Notes under the pieces: generated by a model | What the model was told of the DNA's origin: nothing | Database searches by the model: none | Seen by the model: only the letters and a program-made list of their open reading frames with translations | NCBI GenBank assembly: GCA_963825555.1 | Contig: CAWGTZ010000021.1 | Location: forward strand, 1 to 64,000 | DNA: 64,000 nt | DNA from: JAGVSR01 sp963825555 | GTDB lineage: Bacteria > Pseudomonadota > Alphaproteobacteria > Rhizobiales > Hyphomicrobiaceae | Direction of reading: 5' to 3' | Shown here: piece after piece, positions 27,688 through 35,844 of the stretch | Position numbering within the stretch: the first letter of the stretch is position 1 | Layout of the letters: each line of letters starts with the position of its first letter | Position numbers and translations under genes: made by a program

Positions 27688-28623
27688 ATGGCCAAGGCTA
27701 CAGCCGTCAGACATTTTCTCGACATCGACCGCCTGGATTCCAAGACGCTGCGGCGGATTATCGACAATGCGCATGCCATGAAGGCTGCGGGTCGCAAGAC
27801 GCCCGTCAAGCTGCGGCCCAAGGGGGTCGACGACAAGGTGCTGCTTCTTATTTTCGAGAAGCCATCGACGCGCACCCGCGTCTCGTTTGATATCGCCATG
27901 CGCCAGCTCGGCGGATCGTCGCTGGCGCTCAACCACACGGACCTTCAGCTCGGCCGGGGCGAGAGCATCGCCGATACAGCGCGCGTCCTGTCACGCTACG
28001 GCGACGCGATCATGATCCGCGCCAATTCCCACGAGACGCTTGTGGAACTCGCGGAACATGCGTCCATTCCCATCATCAACGGGCTGACCGACCGCACGCA
28101 TCCCTGTCAGATCATGGCCGACATCATGACTTTCGAGGAGCACATCGGCCCCATCAAGGGGCGCACGGTCGCCTGGGTCGGAGATGGCAATAACGTGGCC
28201 GTCTCCTGGATGCATGCTGCCGCGCGCTTCGGCTTCACCCTGCGGCTCGCTTGCCCCGAGGAATTGATGCCGGAGAAGCCCTACCTCGACTGGGCGAAGC
28301 GCGAGAAGGCGGCAATTTCCGTCGGTATCGATCCTGTAAAAGCCGTGCGTGGCGCCGATTGCGTCGTAACGGATACCTGGGTTTCGATGGGCCAGTCGGA
28401 TGCCACGCGACGCAAGCAGATCCTAAAGCCCTATGCCGTAACCGAAACCCTGATGGCGAAGGCCGCGAAGGGCGCGATCTTCATGCATTGTCTACCCGCT
28501 TACCGCGGCCACGAGGTGAGCGAAGCCGTTCTCGAAGGCCCGCAGTCGGTCGTGTTCGACGAAGCCGAGAACCGCCTGCATGCGCAGAAGGCCGTGCTGG
28601 CATGGTGCCTCGGGGTCGATTGA
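27688..28623 (+). CDS. argF: Ornithine carbamoyltransferase
   Basis: This enzyme joins carbamoyl phosphate and ornithine to citrulline. The carbamoyl-phosphate loop STRTR (60-64), HPCQ (138-141) and the ornithine-binding HCLP (267-270) are intact, and 311 residues is a normal length. It is 30 bp after argD and 13 bp before hslO, so all three are probably one operon. AGAAAGAAG upstream of the ATG is a weak ribosome binding site. Confidence 0.95.
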   Translation: MAKATAVRHFLDIDRLDSKTLRRIIDNAHAMKAAGRKTPVKLRPKGVDDKVLLLIFEKPSTRTRVSFDIAMRQLGGSSLALNHTDLQLGRGESIADTARVLSRYGDAIMIRANSHETLVELAEHASIPIINGLTDRTHPCQIMADIMTFEEHIGPIKGRTVAWVGDGNNVAVSWMHAAARFGFTLRLACPEELMPEKPYLDWAKREKAAISVGIDPVKAVRGADCVVTDTWVSMGQSDATRRKQILKPYAVTETLMAKAAKGAIFMHCLPAYRGHEVSEAVLEGPQSVVFDEAENRLHAQKAVLAWCLGVD

Positions 28624-28636
28624 GGATTGCGAGCCG

Positions 28637-29584
28637 ATGACGGCGGCAGAAAGAGACGCAGGTTCGACAGCCCGTACCGCAGCGCCGGGACAGGATAATC
28701 TCGTACTGCCGTTCTCCACCGACAAGTCTGGGATCCGGGGCCGTCTCGTGCGCATGGGGTCCGTGGTCGACACGATCCTCTCCCGCCATGCCTATCCCGA
28801 TGCGGTGAGCGAGGCATTGGGTCAGGCCATTGCTCTGACAGCTATGCTCGGTCAGCCGCTGAAGCACGGCGGACGCCTTGGCCTGCAGACGCGCACTGAC
28901 GGAGCCATCCGCTTTCTGCTCGCCGACTATGAGGCGCCGGGCCGACTGCGCGGCTATGCGAGCTTCGATCCCGACCGCATCGCGGCGATGGGCCCGAGAC
29001 CCGCTCAGGGCGATTTGATTGGGTCGGGCCACCTCGCCATGACGCTGGAGCGTTTCGGCGACGAGGACCGCTATCAGGGCATTGTCGCGCTGGAGGGCCA
29101 GAGCCTCGGAGCGGCCGCACTCACCTACTTCCGGCAGTCGGAGCAATTGCCGAGCTACGTTCGGCTTGCGGTAGCGCGCCACCGCGTGGCCGGCGGTGAC
29201 GGCTGGCATTGGAGGGCGGGCGGCCTTCTCATCCAGCATCTGACCGCCGACGTGGAGGATGACGATTCTCCTTCCGCTCCCCAGGATCAGGAGGATTGGC
29301 AGAGGGCGCGGATCCTCGCGGCAAGCGTCGAGGATCATGAACTGATCGATCCGACGCTGTCACCCGAGCGGCTTCTTTTCCGGCTCTTCAACGAGGAAGA
29401 CGTGCGCGTCTACCCTGGGCAAGCGCTCGATGCGCGTTGCCGCTGTTCGCGCGAACGGGTGCAGATGTTTCTCTCCCGGTTCACGCAGGAGGATCTGGAA
29501 GGATTGCGCGAGCCTGACGGCGGTATCTCCGTCACATGCGAGTTCTGTAATACCCGCTACGTCTTCCCGCCCGAGAACCCCTGA
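28637..29584 (+). CDS. hslO: Redox-regulated chaperone Hsp33
   Basis: Hsp33 is a holdase activated by oxidation and unfolding. The C-terminal zinc-binding cysteines are present as CRC (268 and 270) and CEFC (301 and 304). The N-terminal domain has the family's VDTILSRHAYPD and GQAIALTAML segments. The frame is open further upstream, but the ATG at 28637 (MTAAERD) gives the usual length of 315 residues and avoids overlap with argF. The gene is the last of the argD-argF-hslO group and converges on the regulator gene that follows. Confidence 0.92.
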   Translation: MTAAERDAGSTARTAAPGQDNLVLPFSTDKSGIRGRLVRMGSVVDTILSRHAYPDAVSEALGQAIALTAMLGQPLKHGGRLGLQTRTDGAIRFLLADYEAPGRLRGYASFDPDRIAAMGPRPAQGDLIGSGHLAMTLERFGDEDRYQGIVALEGQSLGAAALTYFRQSEQLPSYVRLAVARHRVAGGDGWHWRAGGLLIQHLTADVEDDDSPSAPQDQEDWQRARILAASVEDHELIDPTLSPERLLFRLFNEEDVRVYPGQALDARCRCSRERVQMFLSRFTQEDLEGLREPDGGISVTCEFCNTRYVFPPENP

Positions 29585-29609
29585 TAAAGACGAGACCTTC
29601 CGTCCGCGC

Positions 29610-30392
29610 TCAGTCGTCGCGCTCGCGCGCGTAGCTTATGATGGACAGGAACCGGATCGGCAGCTTCACAAGTTCTTCCGGCCCATGCGGGGCATCCGCG
29701 TCGAAGAACAGGCTGTCGCCCGGGCGCATGGTGTAGAGCTTATCTCCGTGCCGGTACACGACCTCGCCCTCCAGCATGTACAGGAACTCCAGTCCGGAAT
29801 GCTGGAAGAGAGGGAAGACGTCCGACTCCTCGGTCAGCGTGATCATGTAGGGCTCGACGACGAGGCCCGTGTTGCTGCCGCCGGAAAATCCGAGCAGCTG
29901 ATACTGGTGTCCAGCGCGCGTACCGCGACGCTCGATGACGAGGCCCTGTCCAGCCTGGACGAAAACGGCATCACGTTTTTCTTCGAAGCGGCGGAAAAGC
30001 GCGGTCACAGGCACGCCGAGCGCGCGTGAGAGCCGCTGCAATGTCGTCAGGGAAGCGGAGGTGACGCCATTCTCGATCTTCGACAGCATGCCGAGCGAAA
30101 GGCCCGTGGCGCGGGCGAGATCAGAAACGGTGATGCCAAGCTTCTTGCGGAAGGCACGGACCTCGCGCCCGATGGCGACTTCGAGAATGTTGTCGCGTGC
30201 GCCGGTAAGCGCATGGGGGTCCTGGCCAAGTGAAACGGGCGCGCCGGTCTCGTCGATGACATCGTCGGGCTGTTCCGGCAGAACCCGCTCCGCGGGGGCC
30301 GGAAGTTCTGAACGGTGTTCCTTACGCAGAGATGCGACGTTGGACGAGGCGGCTTTTTCTTTGTCCGGCGCAGTCCCCAGGCCTTTCTTCAT
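29610..30392 (-). CDS. XRE-cupin transcriptional regulator of the N-methylglutamate cluster
   Basis: The protein pairs an XRE helix-turn-helix (RAFRKKLGITVSDLARATGL, then LGMLSKIENG) with a C-terminal cupin sensor domain (FLYMLEGEVVYRHGDKLY, MRPGDSLFFDADAPHGPEEL). Such regulators often respond to small amines or amino acids. The ATG at 30390-30392 overlaps the mgdD stop in an ATGA, which indicates translational coupling and makes it the fifth gene of the mgd operon. The frame is open to an ATG at 30425, which would overlap mgdD by 37 bp. I infer control of this cluster; the operator is not proven. Confidence 0.85.
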   Translation of the reverse strand: MKKGLGTAPDKEKAASSNVASLRKEHRSELPAPAERVLPEQPDDVIDETGAPVSLGQDPHALTGARDNILEVAIGREVRAFRKKLGITVSDLARATGLSLGMLSKIENGVTSASLTTLQRLSRALGVPVTALFRRFEEKRDAVFVQAGQGLVIERRGTRAGHQYQLLGFSGGSNTGLVVEPYMITLTEESDVFPLFQHSGLEFLYMLEGEVVYRHGDKLYTMRPGDSLFFDADAPHGPEELVKLPIRFLSIISYARERDD

Positions 30393-31090
30393 CCGCTTTC
30401 CAAGTCTCTTGCAATTCTTTGGCATACTAACTGGCTGCCGAACTCCTGGGCAGCGTCAGTCAGGCACTGCAAGAAGTACAAGGCCGAGGCGCTATCGGCA
30501 AGGATATGAAAAGAAAGGACACCTCCGAGATCGGCGCGGGTTACAATTGCGGAGATCTTGGCCACCGAGGTCTGGGCGATGGACAGGTCCGGAAACTTTT
30601 CGGCCCTTAGATCGATGGCGCATATTTTTGCGAATAATTCCGGGGCCTTGGCTCCCGTCACGAGAAACCAGGCATGGCTGTCCCGGCGAAGCAGTGGATA
30701 GGTCCGCTCGCCGTCTTCAAGCCGCCAGCTGTCGTGCATCTGATTCAATCGGGCCCCATCGCCCGAGAGCGGCCCGAGCAGGATTACCTCACCCGGTGCC
30801 AGGACGAGGCACAGTCCTCCATCCGGCTGGCGGAAGGCGCGATTGGGTTGCGCCTCGACGGTCACCCCGCGTTTCTGCATAGCGGCGATCGTCTCGCGGC
30901 CCTTGAAGCCCAGGCGCGGCAGTGGCGACAGATCCGCTATGGCCAGTTGCCGGGCAGCCTCGACCGAACCCAGGCCATCGGAAATTGCCGCGTCGCCGAT
31001 CGATAACCAGCGGGCCCCCGCCTTATTGAGAGCCGGTAACAGTGGCGTGCGCCGCAGGTGCTGTTGGGGCGTCGTCATGTCGGTACTCAT
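30389..31090 (-). CDS. mgdD: N-methylglutamate dehydrogenase subunit D (SoxG-like gamma)
   Basis: This is the small gamma-type subunit of a heterotetrameric sarcosine-oxidase-like enzyme. It resembles SoxG: RTPLLPALNKAGARWLSIGD near the N-terminus, then the folate-fold core with QMHDSWRLEDGER and LLRRDSHAWFLVTG. In methylotrophs with gmaS and mgsABC nearby, this family serves N-methylglutamate dehydrogenase. The chosen ATG at 31090 follows the mgdC stop by one base; starts at 31078 or 31123 are alternatives. It is coupled to the regulator gene downstream by ATGA. Confidence 0.82.
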   Translation of the reverse strand: MSTDMTTPQQHLRRTPLLPALNKAGARWLSIGDAAISDGLGSVEAARQLAIADLSPLPRLGFKGRETIAAMQKRGVTVEAQPNRAFRQPDGGLCLVLAPGEVILLGPLSGDGARLNQMHDSWRLEDGERTYPLLRRDSHAWFLVTGAKAPELFAKICAIDLRAEKFPDLSIAQTSVAKISAIVTRADLGGVLSFHILADSASALYFLQCLTDAAQEFGSQLVCQRIARDLESG

Positions 31091-31091
31091 C

Positions 31092-34001
31092 TCAGATGTC
31101 CTGGCGCGCGTTGTCGGGATCATAGAATGGGGTGGGGACGACTTCCGCGCTCACCATACTGCCGTCATCGACGCGGATATCGAAGCGCTGCCCGTTCTCG
31201 CACATGTCGGAAGGCAGATAGGCGAGGCCCACAACCTTGCCCAGGGTCGGTGATCTCGCCACTGAGGTGACGCGACCGGCGATGGTGCCATTTCGGATCA
31301 CGAGGTGGCACTCTTTTGGCGCCGTTGCTGATGAGTCCGTTAGGGCGAAACCGACTAGCTTGCGGGTAATGCCCTTCGTCGCCTGGATTTCGATGGAACG
31401 CTTGCCGACGTAGAATGGCTTCTTCTTGGCGAGTGCCCATTCCATGCCCGCTTCGATGGGGTTCGTCAGGCCGTCGGTGTCCTGGCCGACTATGATGTGC
31501 CCCTTCTCCAGTCGCAGGATACGCTGGGCTTCCACGCCAAATGGTTTCAACCCGTGGGGCTTTCCGGCTTCCATCAGCTTGTCCCAGAGTGCCTCACCCA
31601 TCCCCGAAGGGCAGTGGATCTCGTAGCCTGCCTCGCCCACGAAGCCGACGCGCAGGATGCGAACGGGAATGCCGGCGAGGGTCCCCGTCCGGACCCCCAT
31701 GTAGGGGAAAGCCTCTTTGGAGAAGTCGATATCGCTCTGGAGCGACTGGATGATCTCGCGCGCCTTCGGGCCGGCGAGATTGACGCCTGAATAGGCCGCC
31801 GTCACGTTCGCCACATCGACATCCATCTTCCACTGCGCGTTGAACCAGGTCATCGAGCGGTAGACCTGATCGACGGCGCTTGTCGTGGCGGTGACGTAGT
31901 AGTGGTTCTGGTGCAGGCGGCAGGCGACGCCATCGTCGATAACGACCCCGGTGATGTCGGTCATCAGCGTATAGCGGGCGCGGCCGACAGGCTGCTTCTC
32001 GTAGGCCCAGGTATACATCCGGTCGACGAAGGCGGCCGCATCGGGGCCGCGGATGTCCAGGCCGCCGAGTGTCGAAACGTCGATCAGGCCGGCGGCATTG
32101 CGCACGGAGCGGATCTCGGCCTCGATGGCCTGTTCGGCGCCGTCCTTTGGTCCATAGTACGCCGGGCGCAACCACAGACCTGCCGTCATCATTTGGGCGC
32201 CGAGTTCCACATGTCGGTGGTGCATGGCCGTCAAACGCGTCGGCTCGAAGGCGCGACCGGCCATGTGGGCAAACTTCTCAGGCACGAGCGGCGGACGGAA
32301 TGTGGTGGTGCCGATGCTCGCGAGCGATTTGCCGGTTACAGCGCCGACGATGCGGATGGTGTTGAGATTGGCGTGCCGTCCCTGGCTGGGGCCGAGGCCA
32401 GCGGTGGAATAGCGTTTGACGAGTTGAATGTCGTCGTAGCCGTCCTTCACCGAGTTGACGATGTCCTTGATCGTCAGGTCTTCGTCGAGGTCGATGAATT
32501 CCTTGCCCTTGTCGTTCTTGAAGATCGGGTAGGGATGTGTGATGGCCGAAGCTCCCGCGTCGTCCGTCGCGGGGGGATCGCCGGCCGCATCGCCACCGGC
32601 CCGGCGTGCGGCCCAGGCGCCGAGCGCGCGAGCCTGCTCGCCGACGGCGGCTTCAGTCCACACACCCGCCGCACTGCCGGCCAGCGAAACGCCCTCTGGC
32701 AGGTTGACGGCGCGATGCATGTTAATGGCGTCGTCGTAGACAACCTTGGCTCCCGCATGGCTGGCCAGATTGAGAGCTGGTGAAAATCCAACGCTGACGA
32801 GAACCACGTCGCAGGAGATCCAATCGGTCACAGAGGCGTTCTTGCCCTGGCCCGTCACCGACGCAACGCCGACGCTTTCGACACGCAGATAGCCCTTGGC
32901 ATCGACAAGCGTGGAATTTGTCACGATGCGCACACCGCGTTCCCGAACGGCTTCCACGGCCGGGCTGGCGGTCGCGCCGAGATCGACGACGGCGCCGACG
33001 TCAACGCCCGCATCGAGAAGGTCGAGCGCCGCTTCGTAGCCGAAGCGGTTCGACGTCGCGACGACGGCGCGATGGCCTGGTCGTACGCCGTACAGGCGCA
33101 TCAGGCGCTGGGCGGCGGTTGCGAACAGGATTCCAGGCCGGTCGTTATTGCGGAATACGAGAGGCTGGTCGAAGCTGCCCGCGGCGATGATCGTCTGACG
33201 TGTCCGGATCTTGTAAAGCCGGTTGCCGCCAATCGCGGCGGCCCAGCCATCCGTGAAGAGGCCGGAGACGACTGTTTCCGAGAATATTTTGAGGTTGGGC
33301 AGCGCGCGTGCCTTGTCGACCAGGGTGCGGCGCAGGGTGTCGGCGGCCTCGCGACTTGCACCCAGGCGTCCATAAAGGAGCGAGCCGCCGAGCTCCCGGC
33401 CTTCATCGATAAGGAGCGTTTCGGCGCCGGCTTCTGCTGCGGCGATGGCAGCCTCCAGCCCCGCGGGCCCGCCGCCGACGACCAGCACATCGGCAAACAG
33501 ATACGCCTTATCATAATACTTGTGCTCAGCCCGAGGGTCGAGCTTTCCGAGGCCGGCCATGATGCGGATCGGCCGCTCGAAGAACTTCCACGAGCCTGCC
33601 GGGCGGAAGAACGTCTTGTAATAGAACCCGACCGGCAGGAACCGGGAGAAGTAGTCGATGACCGAATAGGCATCGCGCTCGAGCGAGCCGAGTCGATTGA
33701 TGGAGGTAACCGCGAGCCCGTTTGAGACAGGATGGAGATCGGCGCGCACGTTAGGCTCGTCGGCGACCTGTACAAGTGTGTTGGCGTCGAGCCCGGTCAT
33801 GGTGAGCGCGCCGCGTGGGCGATGGTACTTGAAGGAGCGCGACAGCAGAACCTGCCCGGCGCCATAGAGCGACGAGGCGATGACGTCGCCGTGGTAGCCG
33901 TTGAAGAGCCGCCCGTCGAACGTGAAGGAGACGGGCCGCGTCCGGTCGATCAGCAGCCCGAAGCCGGGTTTTTCGATGCGGCTGGATGAAGATCCGCTCA
34001 T
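31092..34001 (-). CDS. mgdC: N-methylglutamate dehydrogenase subunit C (SoxA-like alpha)
   Basis: This large subunit of 969 residues is organised like heterotetrameric sarcosine oxidase alpha. It has an N-terminal ferredoxin-like fold without iron-sulfur cysteines (GRLFNGYHGDVIASSL, about 30-45), a dinucleotide-binding domain (VLVVGGGPAGLEAA, GGGPAG at 176-181) and a C-terminal aminomethyltransferase-like folate domain (about 600-960, GEAGYEIHCPSGMGEALWDKL). The complex oxidises N-methylglutamate, releasing the methyl group as formaldehyde or methylene-tetrahydrofolate and regenerating glutamate. It overlaps mgdB by 4 bp and precedes mgdD. Confidence 0.88.
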   Translation of the reverse strand: MSGSSSSRIEKPGFGLLIDRTRPVSFTFDGRLFNGYHGDVIASSLYGAGQVLLSRSFKYHRPRGALTMTGLDANTLVQVADEPNVRADLHPVSNGLAVTSINRLGSLERDAYSVIDYFSRFLPVGFYYKTFFRPAGSWKFFERPIRIMAGLGKLDPRAEHKYYDKAYLFADVLVVGGGPAGLEAAIAAAEAGAETLLIDEGRELGGSLLYGRLGASREAADTLRRTLVDKARALPNLKIFSETVVSGLFTDGWAAAIGGNRLYKIRTRQTIIAAGSFDQPLVFRNNDRPGILFATAAQRLMRLYGVRPGHRAVVATSNRFGYEAALDLLDAGVDVGAVVDLGATASPAVEAVRERGVRIVTNSTLVDAKGYLRVESVGVASVTGQGKNASVTDWISCDVVLVSVGFSPALNLASHAGAKVVYDDAINMHRAVNLPEGVSLAGSAAGVWTEAAVGEQARALGAWAARRAGGDAAGDPPATDDAGASAITHPYPIFKNDKGKEFIDLDEDLTIKDIVNSVKDGYDDIQLVKRYSTAGLGPSQGRHANLNTIRIVGAVTGKSLASIGTTTFRPPLVPEKFAHMAGRAFEPTRLTAMHHRHVELGAQMMTAGLWLRPAYYGPKDGAEQAIEAEIRSVRNAAGLIDVSTLGGLDIRGPDAAAFVDRMYTWAYEKQPVGRARYTLMTDITGVVIDDGVACRLHQNHYYVTATTSAVDQVYRSMTWFNAQWKMDVDVANVTAAYSGVNLAGPKAREIIQSLQSDIDFSKEAFPYMGVRTGTLAGIPVRILRVGFVGEAGYEIHCPSGMGEALWDKLMEAGKPHGLKPFGVEAQRILRLEKGHIIVGQDTDGLTNPIEAGMEWALAKKKPFYVGKRSIEIQATKGITRKLVGFALTDSSATAPKECHLVIRNGTIAGRVTSVARSPTLGKVVGLAYLPSDMCENGQRFDIRVDDGSMVSAEVVPTPFYDPDNARQDI

Positions 34002-34309
34002 TCGGAGGCTGCTCCATTGTCGCTGGCATCGGTCTCAGGCGCCTTCGTGCGCGCCAGGAATGCGTCGTAAGTCATGGTTTCGAGGACCTCGTCGGTCAGC
34101 GTGTTGCGCCGGGCAATGAACCAGTAGTTGGTGGGCGCATGCAGCCACCACTCCGTGATCTCACCTGCGAGGTTGTCTTCGAGAAAGAGATATTCGGTCC
34201 ATTCCGCATCTGTTGCCGAGGCCGGATCGGGCATGGGCTTGATTTCGCCGCCCCAGACGAACTCGGAGATGTTTCTCGGCCCGTTCAAGGGACACTTCAT
34301 GATCTTCAT
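33998..34309 (-). CDS. mgdB: N-methylglutamate dehydrogenase subunit B (SoxD-like delta)
   Basis: This small delta-type subunit of 103 residues has the family pattern NGPRNISEFVWGGE and WWLHAPTNYWFIARRNTLTDEV near the end. Sarcosine oxidase SoxD binds zinc through a CxxC near the N-terminus. Here only one Cys is present (MKCPLNGPR), so the zinc site seems lost or altered. It lies 10 bp after mgdA and overlaps mgdC by 4 bp. Confidence 0.85.
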   Translation of the reverse strand: MKIMKCPLNGPRNISEFVWGGEIKPMPDPASATDAEWTEYLFLEDNLAGEITEWWLHAPTNYWFIARRNTLTDEVLETMTYDAFLARTKAPETDASDNGAASE

Positions 34310-34319
34310 GGGATTGCTC

Positions 34320-35561
34320 TCAGTGTCCGACTGACGCCGCGCCCTTTTCGCCTACGAGATCGAAGGTCGAAAAGCGCGACAGTGCAAACGGTTTCAGGAG
34401 ATCGGGCTGGCGGCCAGTGGCAATGCATTCGGCCATGCGCTTGCCGCACACGGGCGTAGCCTTGAAGCCCCAGGTGCCCCAGCCCGCATCGATGTAGTAG
34501 TTCTCGATGGGTGTCAGGCCCATCACCGGCGAGAAGTCGGGAGTCATGTCGGCCATGCCTGCCCATTGGCGCAGGATGCGAAGTTCTCCCATGAATGGGA
34601 AGAGTTCCAGCATGTGCCCCATCAAGCTTTCCTTGAAGTCGAGCGTGGAACGGGTGGAGTAGAGTCCATAGGGGTCGGTTGCTCCGCCCATGACCATCTC
34701 GCCGCGCGCCGATTGTGAGATGTAAACGTGCAGCGAGCCCGACACGACGATCTGATCGAGGATCGGCTTCACCGGCTCTGATACGCACGCCTGTAGCGGA
34801 ATGGTTTTGATCGGAAGCTTGAGGCCCGCCATGCGGGCGACATGACTCGACGCTCCAGCGACGGCCTGAAGAACCTTTCCGGCATGGATCGTTCCGCGGT
34901 TCGTTTCCACCCCGATCGCGCGGCCGTTCTCGATGAGAATCCTCTTCACCTCGGTCTGGGTGTGGACCTCTACGCCACGCTTCATGGCTTCCTTGGCGTA
35001 GCCCCAGGCAACCGCATCGTGTCGCGCGATGGCGCCGGGTGGATGATAGAGCGCGCCGAGCACCGGATAGCGGGCCTCGTCGGTGACGTTCATAACCGGG
35101 CAAATGCGCTTCACTTCCTTTGCGTCGATGACTTCCGAATTGACGCCCAGGTGCTTGTTCACCTCCGCTCGCCAGCGCGCGGTGCGCATGGCGGCATCTG
35201 TATGTGCGAGCGTGAAGTGGCCGCGCTCGGAATACATGATGTTGATGTCGAGCTCGTTGGAGAGCGTGCGGAAGAGTTCCACCGACTCCTTGTAGAAGGC
35301 GACGCCTTCGGGTGTCAGGTAGTTTGCTCGAACGATTGTCGTGTTGCGCGCAGTGTTGCCGCCGGCAAGCCAACCCTTATCGAGAACGGCGATATTCGTG
35401 ATGCCGTGATGCGCGGCGAGATGATAGGCTGCGGCAAGTCCGTGGCCGCCCGCGCCGATGATGACAACGTCGTAGGACTTTTTGAGATCGGGCTTCCAAC
35501 GGAAGTGGGGATCGTCGGGATGCTCGCGTTGAAGAGCGTACTTGAGAAGCGCAAAAGGCAT
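34320..35561 (-). CDS. mgdA: N-methylglutamate dehydrogenase subunit A (SoxB-like beta)
   Basis: This is the flavin-bearing beta-type subunit. A FAD-binding GxGxxG is seen in VVIIGAGGHGLAAAYHLA (about 33-50). The family segment GWLAGGNTARNTTIVRANYL follows, and WGTWGFKATPVCG lies near the C-terminus. The length of 413 residues is normal for SoxB. It is the first gene of mgdABCD-regulator and is divergent from amt. In the pathway it would oxidise the N-methyl group. A true sarcosine oxidase is the alternative, made unlikely by the adjacent mgsABC and gmaS. Confidence 0.88.
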   Translation of the reverse strand: MPFALLKYALQREHPDDPHFRWKPDLKKSYDVVIIGAGGHGLAAAYHLAAHHGITNIAVLDKGWLAGGNTARNTTIVRANYLTPEGVAFYKESVELFRTLSNELDINIMYSERGHFTLAHTDAAMRTARWRAEVNKHLGVNSEVIDAKEVKRICPVMNVTDEARYPVLGALYHPPGAIARHDAVAWGYAKEAMKRGVEVHTQTEVKRILIENGRAIGVETNRGTIHAGKVLQAVAGASSHVARMAGLKLPIKTIPLQACVSEPVKPILDQIVVSGSLHVYISQSARGEMVMGGATDPYGLYSTRSTLDFKESLMGHMLELFPFMGELRILRQWAGMADMTPDFSPVMGLTPIENYYIDAGWGTWGFKATPVCGKRMAECIATGRQPDLLKPFALSRFSTFDLVGEKGAASVGH

Positions 35562-35723
35562 GAGTGGCTCCAGCCATGAGGACGCCGCCCCGACGTTCCG
35601 GCCAAGGCGGCGACACTGTTCCTAGAGTGCAAAAAATTTTCCGACGGTTCAAGTGCACTCCTCGATATCCTCGCCAAATTTGAACTGCTTAGTATTTGAG
35701 CAGATTAATTTTTCGCCTGCTTG

Positions 35724-35739
35724 CTGATCAAATGATCAG
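35724..35739. promoter_or_regulatory. Perfect palindrome in the mgdA-amt control region
   Basis: CTGATCAAATGATCAG is a 7-bp inverted repeat with a 2-base centre. It lies near the middle of the divergent intergenic region and could bind a dimeric regulator, possibly the XRE-cupin protein. A TTGACA (35745-35750) follows directly. The binding partner is inferred. Confidence 0.45.
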
Positions 35740-35791
35740 ATTGCTTGACATGTCGCGTCAGCTTGCCGCAGATTTTCCGCGCATCAAAACC

Positions 35792-35810
35792 AGTTGCCTG
35801 TCAGGCAACT
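35792..35810. promoter_or_regulatory. Perfect palindrome just upstream of amt
   Basis: AGTTGCCTGTCAGGCAACT is a 9-bp inverted repeat around one central base, 34 bp before the amt start. It has the shape of an operator for a dimeric repressor or activator. It is not followed by a T-run, so it is unlikely to be a terminator. Confidence 0.5.
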
Positions 35811-35844
35811 TAACAAAAACGGGCCGGCTGGCCCCTAGGGGGAG

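Noticed and set aside
26671..27936. 421-residue minus-strand ORF opposite argD and argF
   Set aside because: It lies antisense to highly conserved arginine genes.
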